Assembly: GCF_903969135.1 (NCBI RefSeq)
Contig: NZ_LR824569.1
Location: 4,361,001 to 4,425,000, forward strand
Length of the DNA: 64,000 nucleotides
Source of the DNA: Chryseobacterium sp. JV274
Lineage (GTDB): Bacteria; Bacteroidota; Bacteroidia; Flavobacteriales; Weeksellaceae
Direction of reading: 5' to 3'
Of this stretch, positions 26,748 to 35,536 are shown one piece after another. The translations under genes were made by a program, and so were the position numbers. Each line of letters begins with the position of its first letter. Position 1 is the first letter of the stretch. Below the pieces are notes generated by a model. The model had not been told where the DNA came from, ran no database searches, and saw only the letters and a list, made by a program, of their open reading frames with translations.

Positions 26748-27512
26748 TTACAAGTTACTTCCACCTGATACTTCGATTCGTTGAGCATTGATCCAATAGG
26801 CTTCTTCAGTACAGAGAAAAGCAACTACAGCACCGATATCTTCAGGCAAACCAACTCGTCCAAGGGCTGTTTCAGCAGCCAGTGCAGCATTCATGTCTTT
26901 GTTGTCCCTCACGGCACCTCCTAAAATATCAGTCTCGATAGCGCCCGGAGCCACTGAATTTACACGTATTTTTCGTGATCCCAATTCTTTAGCCTGATAT
27001 CTACTAAGTACTTCAAGTCCGCCTTTCATGGAGGCATATGCCGCAAACCCCGGTGTGGTAAAACGCGTCAGTCCAGTTGAAATGTTCACGATTCCACCTC
27101 CGTCGTTCATCATATGCAAAGCATGTTGGGAGATAAAGAAGGGTGCCATCAGATGAATATGTATCATCTCCTTAAACTGATCGATGGTGAAATCTTCAAA
27201 AGTTGAAAAAGCAATAGCTCCTGCATTATTGACCAGGTAGTCCAATTGGGAGTTTTCGAAATTGACATTTAACAATGGTAACAACTTCTCCGAAAAAAAA
27301 GGAGCATAAGCTTCATAGGCAGCAACGTCCAATTGTAAAGCTGCTGCCTTATTACCATATGATTTTATTTGTTCCACAACCTCATTGGCTGCTCTTTCAT
27401 TAGATAGGTAGGTGATGATGACATCTAAGCCCTTTTTTGCTAGATTAAGTGCTATATCCCGACCAATTCCACGGCTTCCGCCAGTTACTAAGGCAATTTT
27501 GTTTTTGTTCAT
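26748..27512 (-). CDS. Short-chain dehydrogenase/reductase
   Basis: A classical SDR of about 254 residues. From the start MNKNKIALVTGGSRGIGRDI (27512) the cofactor motif TGGSRGIG lies at residues 9-16. NNAGAIAF is the N-N-A-G motif. The active site shows the serine in GGIVNISTG and Y-A-S-M-K in place of Y-x-x-x-K (AAYASMKGGLEVLSRYQ). VNSVAPGAIETD follows. All catalytic residues are present. The longer frame to 27566 adds a tail with no homology to the fold. Substrate unknown. Confidence 0.92.
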   Translation of the reverse strand: MNKNKIALVTGGSRGIGRDIALNLAKKGLDVIITYLSNERAANEVVEQIKSYGNKAAALQLDVAAYEAYAPFFSEKLLPLLNVNFENSQLDYLVNNAGAIAFSTFEDFTIDQFKEMIHIHLMAPFFISQHALHMMNDGGGIVNISTGLTRFTTPGFAAYASMKGGLEVLSRYQAKELGSRKIRVNSVAPGAIETDILGGAVRDNKDMNAALAAETALGRVGLPEDIGAVVAFLCTEEAYWINAQRIEVSGGSNL

Positions 27513-27792
27513 TATAATTTTTAATTTGATTACCCTGCAAAGGTCTTTAGAACCGATGGCAATCAAAGTATCCCGATCCGGTGCAATTGTGGCTAAATCC
27601 CCAATTCAATCAGGAAGCACCATTAAATAGAAGATTTCGCGATGAAAGCGTTTTCACTTCTGATAATATGGTTTTAAACTCCCGGATTATTTTTTTGTAT
27701 TTGTTACTTACGGTTCGTATTTTTTAACAATTGTTATCGTTCAGCCATCAGCTACTTCTCAACTTTGGAGCAGGTAATAAAACAAAATAAAA

Positions 27793-28383
27793 ATGAAAGT
27801 AGTAATAGTATTTAATCATCCTTACGAGGGAAGTTTTGGAAACGCAATTTTAAATTCCGTTACCAAGGGGCTTAAAGACGCAAATCATGAAATTGACCTG
27901 ATGCATCTTGATAATGATAGATTTAATCCTGTAATGTCAAAAGCAGATTTAAAAGCATTTGTGGATCACAAACCTGTGGATCCACAGGTAATAGACTATA
28001 ACGAACGTCTGGAAAAAGCAGACCACCTGATTTTTATTTTTCCTATCTGGTGGGATTTGATGCCCGCAATGACAAAAGGATTTGTTGATAGGGTTCTTAC
28101 TCCGGGAGTTGTGTATGATCACCATCCAAGGGGATTTGGTTTAGTACCCCTTTTAAAAAACTTAAAAGGGGTGACAGTCATCACAACCATGAATAAACCC
28201 AAAATAATGTATTCCCTGCTTATTGGCAACTTAATAAAGAGAGCAATGATAAAAAGTGTATTCAAGACTATGGGTTACAAAAATCTTAAATGGATCAGCT
28301 ATAACATGGTAAAATCAGTCAGTCAGGAAAAAAGGGTGAAATGGTTAACTGGTATTGAAGCCAGATTTTTAAAGATTCAATAA
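27793..28383 (+). CDS. NAD(P)H-dependent flavin oxidoreductase (MdaB/KefF-like)
   Basis: A flavodoxin-fold quinone reductase of 196 residues. It starts KVVIVFNHPYEGSFGNAILN (flavin phosphate loop). FIFPIWWDLMPAMTKGFVDR is the family signature (residues about 83-102), and VYDHHPRGFGLVPLLKNLKG follows. It should reduce quinones using FMN/FAD and NAD(P)H. It lies alone on the plus strand, divergent from the SDR-AraC pair. Confidence 0.9.
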   Translation: MKVVIVFNHPYEGSFGNAILNSVTKGLKDANHEIDLMHLDNDRFNPVMSKADLKAFVDHKPVDPQVIDYNERLEKADHLIFIFPIWWDLMPAMTKGFVDRVLTPGVVYDHHPRGFGLVPLLKNLKGVTVITTMNKPKIMYSLLIGNLIKRAMIKSVFKTMGYKNLKWISYNMVKSVSQEKRVKWLTGIEARFLKIQ

Positions 28384-29053
28384 GAGTAATGACATATCTA
28401 AATATTCAAAACAGAACTATATTAAAATATTGACATCGATTAAATAGAATACTTACCTGAAAATTCCTTTAAATTCAGTTTTTGGCTAACCAATATATTT
28501 TAGCACAACAAAGTATATTGGTTGCTGATAATATTACAAGGCATTAGCAGTGACACTGAAAAATCGGAAGCATTGACCACTTAATTTCGAATTGAATTGA
28601 TCATTAGACTTGAATATCAAAAATGTGTGAAAAGTCTCAATATGACTCTGAATATTATAATGTTCATTTTAAACCCAGACGGAAGCGTCAGCGCAATCTG
28701 CAAGGATCAATTTTAAGTTTGTACGATCAAAGCTCCCGTAAGCGAATATTTAAACAGGATCAATTATGAAAATACTTGGAATAGAAAGGAATGGAAAGAT
28801 ACTCCATATTCTGCTATTGAGGAAAAACTAATCTGGGTAGTGGCATATCTGGAACTTTTTGTAAAATATTCTACAGAATATCATTTAGAACTTGAAAAAA
28901 TTTGGCGCAAACAAGCTGTCATTAGGCAAAAAGAAGAGGAAGAAAGAAAAGAGGTTGAAAAATTAATTGTAGATGCCGATAACTTTGATAAATTACAAAA
29001 GATTGTGCATTATTTAAATGAAAGAAAAAAGTATTTGCTGGAAAATAATTTGT
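28384..29053. other. Decayed region with an inverted repeat
   Basis: No intact gene. It holds a 10-bp inverted repeat (AACCAATATA at 28488-28497, TATATTGGTT at 28514-28523) and the remnant frame described in the next entry. Confidence 0.5.
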
Positions 29054-29097
29054 TTACGAAATTGCGCGTACATGTTTTCCATGCGCACACTTGTTGA
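28717..29097 (+). pseudogene. Remnant of an unknown gene
   Basis: An open frame of about 126 codons without a proper start: the frame opens after a TAA at 28714 and the first NTG is at 28840. It reads a hydrophilic segment (NTWNRKEWKDTPYSAIEEKL) followed by a charged coiled-coil-like helix (RQKEEEERKEVEKLIVDADN) and ends in unrelated-looking sequence. Just upstream in the same frame, before the stop, another protein-like stretch reads NPDGSVSAICKDQF. I do not recognise the family. It looks like the tail of a larger gene broken by a nonsense mutation. Confidence 0.4.
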
Positions 29098-29170
29098 TAT
29101 ATTTTACATCCGATTGTTGAGCAACGTAGAATTGATTAAACAGGCTAGCAGCTAGGATCAGTTTTTTCAT
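29054..29170 (-). pseudogene. Truncated signal-peptide stub of a secreted protein
   Basis: A 38-residue minus-strand frame starting MKKLILAASLFNQFYVAQQS, a textbook Bacteroidetes signal peptide, which runs only 18 residues further before TAA. No mature protein follows, so the gene appears cut. Its 3' part overlaps the end of the plus-strand remnant, which places a recombination or insertion junction near 29.06-29.10 kb. It could also be a genuine tiny secreted peptide, but the location beside decayed sequence makes truncation likelier. Confidence 0.45.
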
Positions 29171-29247
29171 GGTCGTTTATTACGAAAATATATAATTTCA
29201 GGTAAAGTGAATTTAAAACTTTTACAATCGTACATTGATGTATACAG

Positions 29248-29613
29248 TTACCAAGAATTTTTTTTGTTTTTTTTTCCAAAACAAAATACAGAAATTTCTT
29301 TTAAACCTGTTTTAATTTTCTCAATCATTTCTGAGAAGCTAATGTTATTCTCAACGGTGCTAATCGAAGTGGCTATTCCTTTTATATTGTGTTTAGTGTT
29401 TGATACAGCAAATACATAGATTATTTCAGAGTCATATTCGGTTTCGTAGCAAATGTATATCTTATCAATAACAAATTCAGATGTGTTGAGATTAGTAATG
29501 TTTTTTATGTTGGGTGATCCTGAAAGCATACATTTCATGATGTCGAAATCCAGGGCATATCCTTCGTTCAGCAATTCTGAAATTACGTCATGCAATAATA
29601 TAATTTCTTCCAT
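29248..29613 (-). CDS. Hypothetical protein, last gene of efflux operon
   Basis: A 121-residue soluble protein resembling a Bacteroidetes family of about 100 residues that databases often label phosphoribosylpyrophosphate synthetase without basis. The family pattern is seen in LNEGYALDFDIMKCML, FVIDKIYICYE, IIYVFAVSNTKHNIKGIATS and a C-terminal MIEKIKTGL helix. It follows the lipoprotein gene by 15 bases. The C-terminal tail (FCFGKKNKKNSW) is not family-like. No catalytic motif is visible; function unknown. Confidence 0.65.
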   Translation of the reverse strand: MEEIILLHDVISELLNEGYALDFDIMKCMLSGSPNIKNITNLNTSEFVIDKIYICYETEYDSEIIYVFAVSNTKHNIKGIATSISTVENNISFSEMIEKIKTGLKEISVFCFGKKNKKNSW

Positions 29614-29628
29614 TTTAAAATTTTAGAA

Positions 29629-30057
29629 TTATTTCCAGCTACCCTGCATTGAAATTTCGAGATGTTCACCTTTAACCTCCATATCAATGGGAAAAATTAT
29701 TTTATAATCATCCATATGAACAGAACACCCGTCAATGTATCCAGTTATATTGCCCCACAATTCCAAATGATAAGAAGTACCGTACAAATTCATTTCAGGT
29801 GATGGATACATTTTCAGAGTTGTAGGAAGCGGTAAGTCACTGGGATAAAATTCAGTCTCTGCGATACTTACTTTACTTTCATCTTTGAAAACTTTAATAA
29901 AAAGTTTTTGTTCCGGAAGGGATTTTTCTTTTTCAAATTGTACTAACTTCACTGTATTCAATTGAAAAGTCCGGTCGTCATTCTGGCATGAAAAAAGAAA
30001 AAATAAAGCTGATCCAAGGAAAAATGAAATGATCTTTTTTGTACTATTTGTTTTCAT
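29629..30057 (-). CDS. Small lipoprotein of unknown function
   Basis: A 142-residue lipoprotein. The signal peptide ends in a lipobox (LFFLFSC, Cys near residue 24), followed by a beta-rich domain (PEQKLFIKVFKDESKVSIAE; YHLELWGNITGYIDGCSVHM). It lies 25 bases downstream of the MFS gene and 15 bases upstream of the next gene, so it belongs to the efflux operon. Its position suggests an accessory envelope protein of the pump. I do not recognise a family. Confidence 0.7.
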   Translation of the reverse strand: MKTNSTKKIISFFLGSALFFLFSCQNDDRTFQLNTVKLVQFEKEKSLPEQKLFIKVFKDESKVSIAETEFYPSDLPLPTTLKMYPSPEMNLYGTSYHLELWGNITGYIDGCSVHMDDYKIIFPIDMEVKGEHLEISMQGSWK

Positions 30058-30082
30058 AAAATTAATTTAAAGATTGATATTT

Positions 30083-31672
30083 TTATGCTGGTGATAAACG
30101 TTTCGATTTCAGGTAAAGCACTGTACGATTGAGATAAGGAAAAAGAAGAATCAGCAGCAATGTTATTGAAAGCATCCAGACCATCATTTCATAATAATCC
30201 ATTGCAAATCTTACTTGATTCTGTAAATTCACACTCTCTCTCAACAATTTTTCAGCTCCTTTGACGGCATGATCTCCAAGCATTCCTTTTCCACTAAGCT
30301 TAGTGGTCTGTCGATGCAGGAAGTCTTTTATTGACGGATCTATAGCACTTAAACGATCTTGAAAAGCGTTGTAATGCCTGCTCTTTTCATATAATTCATA
30401 GTAATTGATCAATGCAATACTTGCGCAAAAACCTAAATAACGAATAGCCAATGCTGTGGCTGCTGCAGATGGGCCAATCTGTAGTGGTACCGAAGAGATA
30501 ATGTAAATGATGGTAGGGACCATAATGAGACCAACTCCTAACCCTTGGATAAACAAGGGAATAAAATAGTTATATTCGTCAGCCTGTACATCAAATGAAA
30601 AATACATTACTGCATGAAACATCAACAAGGTAAAGAAACCGGGCACCCAAATACTTCTGATATTTTTTTTCTGCAAAACCAGACAACAGGCGATAATAAT
30701 TCCCGTAATAAGTCCTAAAAGATTAAAGATATTGATGTAAGAAAGATAAAACGGATCAAAATGAAGAACGGAAATAAAGTAACTATTCGTAATTCCTGAG
30801 GCAAAACGACAGATATACATTATAAAAAGAATGACAAGACCTATAGTAAAGTTTCTATATCTGAAAACACTTAAGTTTATATATGGTCTTTTTTTAAACA
30901 TTTGACGGAGTACTAACAGTACCAGTAATGCTCCAATTCCAATTGTACTTCCTAAAATACGGTTATCTTCCAGCCAGTAATATTCTTGTCCAAAAACTGT
31001 AATATATCCGATTAGTATGAGCAATGTACTGAACATGGCAAAGCTTTCCCAATCTAATTTATAAAGTGGAAATCTCGAATTGATACGGTAATGTCTCATT
31101 GTTATTGCCAAGAAAATAAATCCTGGAAAATATAAAAACACTGCACCTTTATAGATATTGTTAAAATTATAAGAGTCAATAAGATCCGCAGTAATCAAAT
31201 TATTAAATGGCAATGCACATATTAGAATTCCAAAGAATACTGAGAAGCTAATCTCCCGGCCTCTTTCACTGCTCAATCTGGTAAATATTAAACTCAGAGA
31301 TAAATTTACGTTACAGGCGAACAGCATTCCTTGAATAAAACGTATTGGAAAAAGAATATGAATCTCATTCGTATAATAACAGATGAGGCATGCCATGATC
31401 TGAAGTGTCATAAACAAGAGAAAATATTCTTTTGCAGCAAGAAAGCTAAAAAACCTTCTTTCGAGACTGTAAAATCCAACATATCCCGCATAAAACAATG
31501 CAACAGAAAACTGAATATCTGCAGGTTCACAACCGTAATATCCTGCTGCTGCATTTATATTCGCTAAAGGGAGAAAAAATATAGTGATTCCTGGGAGTGT
31601 CATCATAAAAAGAATAATTTTTACAAGCCATTCCGGAATCCATTTTTTAAAAAAAGGAATCTTTCTAACCAT
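30083..31672 (-). CDS. MFS efflux transporter (EmrB/DHA2-like)
   Basis: Drug:proton antiporter of the DHA2-type major facilitator family, about 14 membrane segments, 529 residues from the start MVRKIPFFKKW at 31672. That start overlaps the end of the HlyD-like gene by 8 bases and is preferred over 31699. The motif-A region between segments 2 and 3 is not canonical (FYSLERRFFSFLAAKEYF), as in other Bacteroidetes members of this branch. GIGALLVLLVLRQ and VPTIIYIISSVPLQIGPSAA are typical. It forms a three-part pump with the HlyD-like and TolC-like proteins. Confidence 0.88.
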   Translation of the reverse strand: MVRKIPFFKKWIPEWLVKIILFMMTLPGITIFFLPLANINAAAGYYGCEPADIQFSVALFYAGYVGFYSLERRFFSFLAAKEYFLLFMTLQIMACLICYYTNEIHILFPIRFIQGMLFACNVNLSLSLIFTRLSSERGREISFSVFFGILICALPFNNLITADLIDSYNFNNIYKGAVFLYFPGFIFLAITMRHYRINSRFPLYKLDWESFAMFSTLLILIGYITVFGQEYYWLEDNRILGSTIGIGALLVLLVLRQMFKKRPYINLSVFRYRNFTIGLVILFIMYICRFASGITNSYFISVLHFDPFYLSYINIFNLLGLITGIIIACCLVLQKKNIRSIWVPGFFTLLMFHAVMYFSFDVQADEYNYFIPLFIQGLGVGLIMVPTIIYIISSVPLQIGPSAAATALAIRYLGFCASIALINYYELYEKSRHYNAFQDRLSAIDPSIKDFLHRQTTKLSGKGMLGDHAVKGAEKLLRESVNLQNQVRFAMDYYEMMVWMLSITLLLILLFPYLNRTVLYLKSKRLSPA

Positions 31673-32729
31673 TAGAACGTTTTTTGCCTGCATATACATT
31701 GACGTTCATGCCTACTTTTAGCACATTAATATCTTTTCTTTTCCCATCTATTTTGATTCTTACTGGAATACGCTGTACAATCTTCACATAATTTCCTGTA
31801 GAGTTATCAGGAGGTAATAACGAAAAACTGGAGCCTGTAGCAGGAGAAAGAGAAATAATAGTTCCCCTAAACTCCCTGTCAGGATAAGAGTCTGCTACAA
31901 TTTTAACATGGTCACCGATGCGCATATCTTTAATCTGGGTTTCTTTATAATTAGCAACTACCCATTTGTCAGTTTCGTTGTTCACAATAAAAGCTAATGT
32001 TTCACCAGCATCAATCATCTGTCCTACTTCAACAGTTCTACGCCCCATTCGTCCGTCGTAAGGCGACACAATAACGGTATAAGAGACATCCAGTTTATGA
32101 CGGTTTAAAAGTGCCTCGAGCTTTGTTATTTCCGCATGTACAACAGTTTTCTCTGCTTGAATATCGTTTATTTTTGATTTGAACGCTGCGTAAGTATTCT
32201 GGGAAGCTTGATATTCGCTGTTGTTTACGTCCAATCCTGCTTTTACATCTTCGAGACGTTGTTTTGTAGCTGACTCTTCATTGTAGAGGCTCTGATATCT
32301 TTTATAATCAAGTTCTTGCTTCCATACTTTTGCCTTGTTAGCTTCTACTTTAGCTTGTGCTGAAGCAGCCTCTTTTTCCATCGTCCCAGTAGTACTTTCC
32401 AATACTTTTATTTGAGCGCGAGCCCTTTGAAGGGCAGCCTGTGTTTGTTCTTGCTGCAATACATATTCACGGTTATCAATAATTAAGAGAGTGTCTCCCT
32501 TTTTCACTTCCTGATTTTCCTCGAACTTTACATCAACGATAAATCCACCAGCCCTCGAAATAACGGGATTTACATATTCCTGAACCTGAGCATCATTGGT
32601 CTGTTCGTATTTGTAAAAATTTAAAAGGGTAAAGATTCCCCAAATAGCAAGTGCAGCAACAACGAGACCTGAAACCCATCCTGTTATTTTGGTAATTAAT
32701 TTGTCTGTAGGAGTATATTTCTTTTTCAT
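31665..32729 (-). CDS. HlyD/EmrA-type periplasmic adaptor
   Basis: Membrane-fusion protein of 354 residues. It has one N-terminal membrane anchor (about residues 15-37), a first lipoyl half (VNPVISRAGGFIVDVKFEEN and KGDTLLIIDNREY), a long coiled-coil hairpin (residues about 80-200) and a second half with SPYDGRMGRRTVEVGQMID. NYKETQIKDMRIGDHVKI and the DREFRG beta-barrel region complete it. It starts 4 bases after the TolC-like gene ends and connects the MFS pump to the outer membrane channel. Confidence 0.92.
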   Translation of the reverse strand: MKKKYTPTDKLITKITGWVSGLVVAALAIWGIFTLLNFYKYEQTNDAQVQEYVNPVISRAGGFIVDVKFEENQEVKKGDTLLIIDNREYVLQQEQTQAALQRARAQIKVLESTTGTMEKEAASAQAKVEANKAKVWKQELDYKRYQSLYNEESATKQRLEDVKAGLDVNNSEYQASQNTYAAFKSKINDIQAEKTVVHAEITKLEALLNRHKLDVSYTVIVSPYDGRMGRRTVEVGQMIDAGETLAFIVNNETDKWVVANYKETQIKDMRIGDHVKIVADSYPDREFRGTIISLSPATGSSFSLLPPDNSTGNYVKIVQRIPVRIKIDGKRKDINVLKVGMNVNVYAGKKRSNG

Positions 32730-32733
32730 ATTT

Positions 32734-34056
32734 TTATAAAATCCCTATGATATTTTGTAATAAGTAATAATTGTTTTGTGCAAGGATCTTAGCCGATTCC
32801 AGCTCAAATTTTGTTTGTAATAACTGAATGTCTGCATCCAGTAGATCTGTAACCAGCGATGTTTGGCTGAAGTACGTATTTTTAATAATCCTTGCATTCT
32901 CTTTAGCTTGTATAACATTTACTTCAGCCACCTTAATCTGTTTCAATGCTTCCTGATATCTCAGGTAAGCTTCCTTTACCTGCTGTCTTACTTTATCTTC
33001 AGTATCTTTATGAGTTTCTTCTTCTTTCTCAAATTCAATTTTTGCAGCTTTTACTTTTTGAGGGTTGTGATAAAGGGATGACAAAGAAAACGATGCTTTT
33101 ACACCAACAACTCCCAAAGAATACCAATATGGATTATAGGGGAAAAGGAAAATCTGCGGATTGGCATAATAAAATTCTCCGTATAAACCGATCTTGGGAG
33201 TAACATTTGCTTTTACTTGCTTAAGTTTTAGCATGCTGAGCTCTGTGTGCTGTTCTGAAACATGATAGTCAAAAGAATGTTCTAAGGCGCTGGTCAGATA
33301 CTCATCATAGGTAGCTTTTTTATCCCATTCACTAAATGGAAATTCGGGGATTATAATCTGTTCGTCGGGAACTCCCAAAATAATATTGAGTTTTTGGGTG
33401 GCTATGAGAATATCATTTTCTATAGTAATAAGAGCCATTTCCCGACGGGAAAGTTCAAGTTCAATTCTCAGCAAATCACTTTTCAAAACAACACCGTTTT
33501 TATAAAGTGATTTTATTTCTTTTAGTTGCACTTTCTGATCAATAATATCCTTCTTAATTAAATCTCTGAAAATAAATATTTTTTGAAGATCAAGGTATAA
33601 TGCCGCTGTTTTATAATGAATATCAGAAACTGCCTTTTTCTTCTGAATTTCTCTTATCTTCTGTAGTGTTGCATTTTCTTTAATTTTAAGGTTCAGCTTG
33701 TTTCCATTATAAATGTTCAAGTAGAAATCTGCACCAACTTTATAAAGTGTGTGGATTATCTCATGTTGTGATGGCTTAGAAAAAAGGCCATTTTCATAGA
33801 TGGGGATATTAGAAGCCTTTTCAGCAGATCCTTTTACTTCAATTTCCGGAAGGCGTTCCATTTTTGCATCCTTTAGTTCAGCATTAGCAATTTCTTCTTC
33901 CATATTTTTTATTCTTATATGGCGGCTATTCTCTTCAGCTTTTTGCCATGCATCTTTTAAAGTTAGTCTAAGAGTATCGCTTTTGGGACTGATTGCGTTG
34001 GCTAACAGGACATGACTACCACCAAATATTAGTAGTCCGATTAAATAGATTTTCAT
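32734..34056 (-). CDS. TolC-like outer-membrane efflux protein
   Basis: Outer-membrane factor of 440 residues starting MKIYLIGLLIFGGSHVLLAN (34056), a signal peptide. The longer frame to 34128 adds unrelated residues. Two OEP repeats are visible as long helices (LTLKDAWQKAEENSRHIRIK; DKVRQQVKEAYLRYQEALKQ) and strands such as KVGADFYLNIYNG and GVVGVKASFSL. First gene of the five-gene pump operon. A probable promoter is noted at 34083-34090. Confidence 0.9.
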   Translation of the reverse strand: MKIYLIGLLIFGGSHVLLANAISPKSDTLRLTLKDAWQKAEENSRHIRIKNMEEEIANAELKDAKMERLPEIEVKGSAEKASNIPIYENGLFSKPSQHEIIHTLYKVGADFYLNIYNGNKLNLKIKENATLQKIREIQKKKAVSDIHYKTAALYLDLQKIFIFRDLIKKDIIDQKVQLKEIKSLYKNGVVLKSDLLRIELELSRREMALITIENDILIATQKLNIILGVPDEQIIIPEFPFSEWDKKATYDEYLTSALEHSFDYHVSEQHTELSMLKLKQVKANVTPKIGLYGEFYYANPQIFLFPYNPYWYSLGVVGVKASFSLSSLYHNPQKVKAAKIEFEKEEETHKDTEDKVRQQVKEAYLRYQEALKQIKVAEVNVIQAKENARIIKNTYFSQTSLVTDLLDADIQLLQTKFELESAKILAQNNYYLLQNIIGIL

Positions 34057-34082
34057 CTGAATTTTTCGAATTATTATGCTTG

Positions 34083-34090
34083 CAAATTTA
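34083..34090 (-). promoter_or_regulatory. Probable -7 element of the efflux operon
   Basis: TAAATTTG on the minus strand fits the Bacteroidetes TAnnTTTG consensus and lies 27 bases upstream of the TolC-like ATG. No clear TTTG was found at -33, so the call is tentative. Confidence 0.4.
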
Positions 34091-34154
34091 TCAGGTCTGC
34101 GGAGATTTATTTTATCTAAAATAGTCAAGTATTACATGATTCCGGCCAAATTAT

Positions 34155-34162
34155 TATATTTG
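34155..34162 (+). promoter_or_regulatory. Probable -7 element of the AraC gene
   Basis: TATATTTG matches TAnnTTTG, 28 bases before the ATG of the AraC regulator. It lies back to back with the efflux-operon promoter, so one AraC site between them could control both. Confidence 0.45.
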
Positions 34163-34189
34163 CATAATCCTAAACTTTAGAATGCTTAC

Positions 34190-34993
34190 ATGGGACTTAT
34201 TGCAGCTCTTCCAGACATTGATAAATATGATAATAGTGTATTTGTAATGCATGAAGCATCAGAAAAACTCATCCCTTTTCATAAACACACGAAAGGACAG
34301 CTTAGTTACGTGGAGGGAGGGATTGCATATATTACTATTGATAATCGTACTTATGTTGTCCCTGCAAGACATTTTTTTTGGATTCCCCAAGGTTTAGAAC
34401 ATATTCTTCAGATTGGTCATTCTGCCACCGTGCTGCGATCGCTATATTTTTACGCTCACGATGATTTTTCCAATTCTTTTTTCAATCGACTTGGTATTTA
34501 CCCTGCTTCTGAACTCCTGATACAAATGATTAAATATACCGAAATTTGGGACGAAAGACACGTAACTTCTATGGATGAAAATTTCGAGTTTTTAATAGCG
34601 TTGAAGAAAATTCTCCCAGAGACCCATAAGCAACCTTTACCTATCATTCTTCCTGCTACCCAGAACAAACAAATGATGAGAATTGTTAATTATCTTGAAA
34701 ATACTATAGAAGAAAAGCATAGCCTTACTAGTATAAGTAAAAAGTTTGGGTTGAGTGAACGTTCTCTTTCACGCCTTTTTAAGACCGATATGGATATTTC
34801 TTTTCTTCAATATCTGAAAACGCTAAGGATTATTAAAGCTATCGAACTGCTTCTGAATACAAACAAATCAATTAACGAAATTGCAGATGAGGTGGGGTAC
34901 AGTTCAATCAGTTCGTTCAGTGATACTTTTCGTGAGTTTACAAGATCTAGGCCCACCGATTTGAGAAAAGTCGATGTTAAAACGCATAAATAA
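34190..34993 (+). CDS. AraC family regulator of the efflux operon
   Basis: A 267-residue regulator with an N-terminal cupin sensor (IPFHKHTKGQLSYVEGGIAY; ARHFFWIPQGLEHILQ, both cupin histidine motifs present). The C-terminal AraC HTH is SISKKFGLSERSLSRLFKTD and INEIADEVGYSSISSFSDTF. It is divergent from the TolC-HlyD-MFS operon across 133 bases, the usual layout for a local drug-responsive activator. The inducer is unknown. Confidence 0.92.
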   Translation: MGLIAALPDIDKYDNSVFVMHEASEKLIPFHKHTKGQLSYVEGGIAYITIDNRTYVVPARHFFWIPQGLEHILQIGHSATVLRSLYFYAHDDFSNSFFNRLGIYPASELLIQMIKYTEIWDERHVTSMDENFEFLIALKKILPETHKQPLPIILPATQNKQMMRIVNYLENTIEEKHSLTSISKKFGLSERSLSRLFKTDMDISFLQYLKTLRIIKAIELLLNTNKSINEIADEVGYSSISSFSDTFREFTRSRPTDLRKVDVKTHK

Positions 34994-35536
34994 TAATCAC
35001 TTGGAAGGAACTTTAAGCTCATATAAAAAAGAATTATGATCTATTTTAAATGATTGAAATACAACGAGTTGTTGGGTGTTTAAAGGAGTCGGTATTTAAA
35101 GTTATATAACGGCTGTCGATAAGATCTTTAAGATCTCGGCTAGTAATCTTGTAGTGTACTATTGAAATTTGGCTGCATTGTCTGTCAATTTACTTCGAAA
35201 TTCTTTTTTATATTTATAGAACATTCACTTTCGAATGAGACCTGGTTTCCAATGTCATCTTTAAACCATTATTATTGTAATGCGTCAAAATTTGATCTTT
35301 TCAATCAATTAAAGGCTGGAAAAGATTAAAAACTCTTTCAGTGGCTCGTGCAATTATTGTTTTTTCACTACATGACAATTGGTTTAACGCGTGACATTCT
35401 TAACATAAGTTTTATTTAATTGCTCTTTAGGAACTGATTGACGACAATATTTTGAGTTCCTATGTTAGTTATACATTCTAATATAATGCTGCAGAAGCAG
35501 CATTATGGATTGCAGTATTTTCAGTATATAAATTAA
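34994..35536. other. Gene-free region
   Basis: About 540 bases with no credible frame. A perfect 10-bp palindromic stem (ATAATGCTGC, loop AGAA, GCAGCATTAT) sits at 35483-35506 near the end of the sigma-factor operon. It has no T-run and may be a weak terminator or mRNA end structure. Confidence 0.5.

Noticed and set aside
29248..29613. Phosphoribosylpyrophosphate synthetase label for the 121-residue protein
   Set aside because: The protein is far too short and has no PRPP-binding or ATP-binding motifs; the label is a database artefact of the family.
30291..30306. 16-bp perfect palindrome CCACTAAGCTTAGTGG
   Set aside because: Inside the MFS coding sequence with no sign of regulatory use; likely chance.
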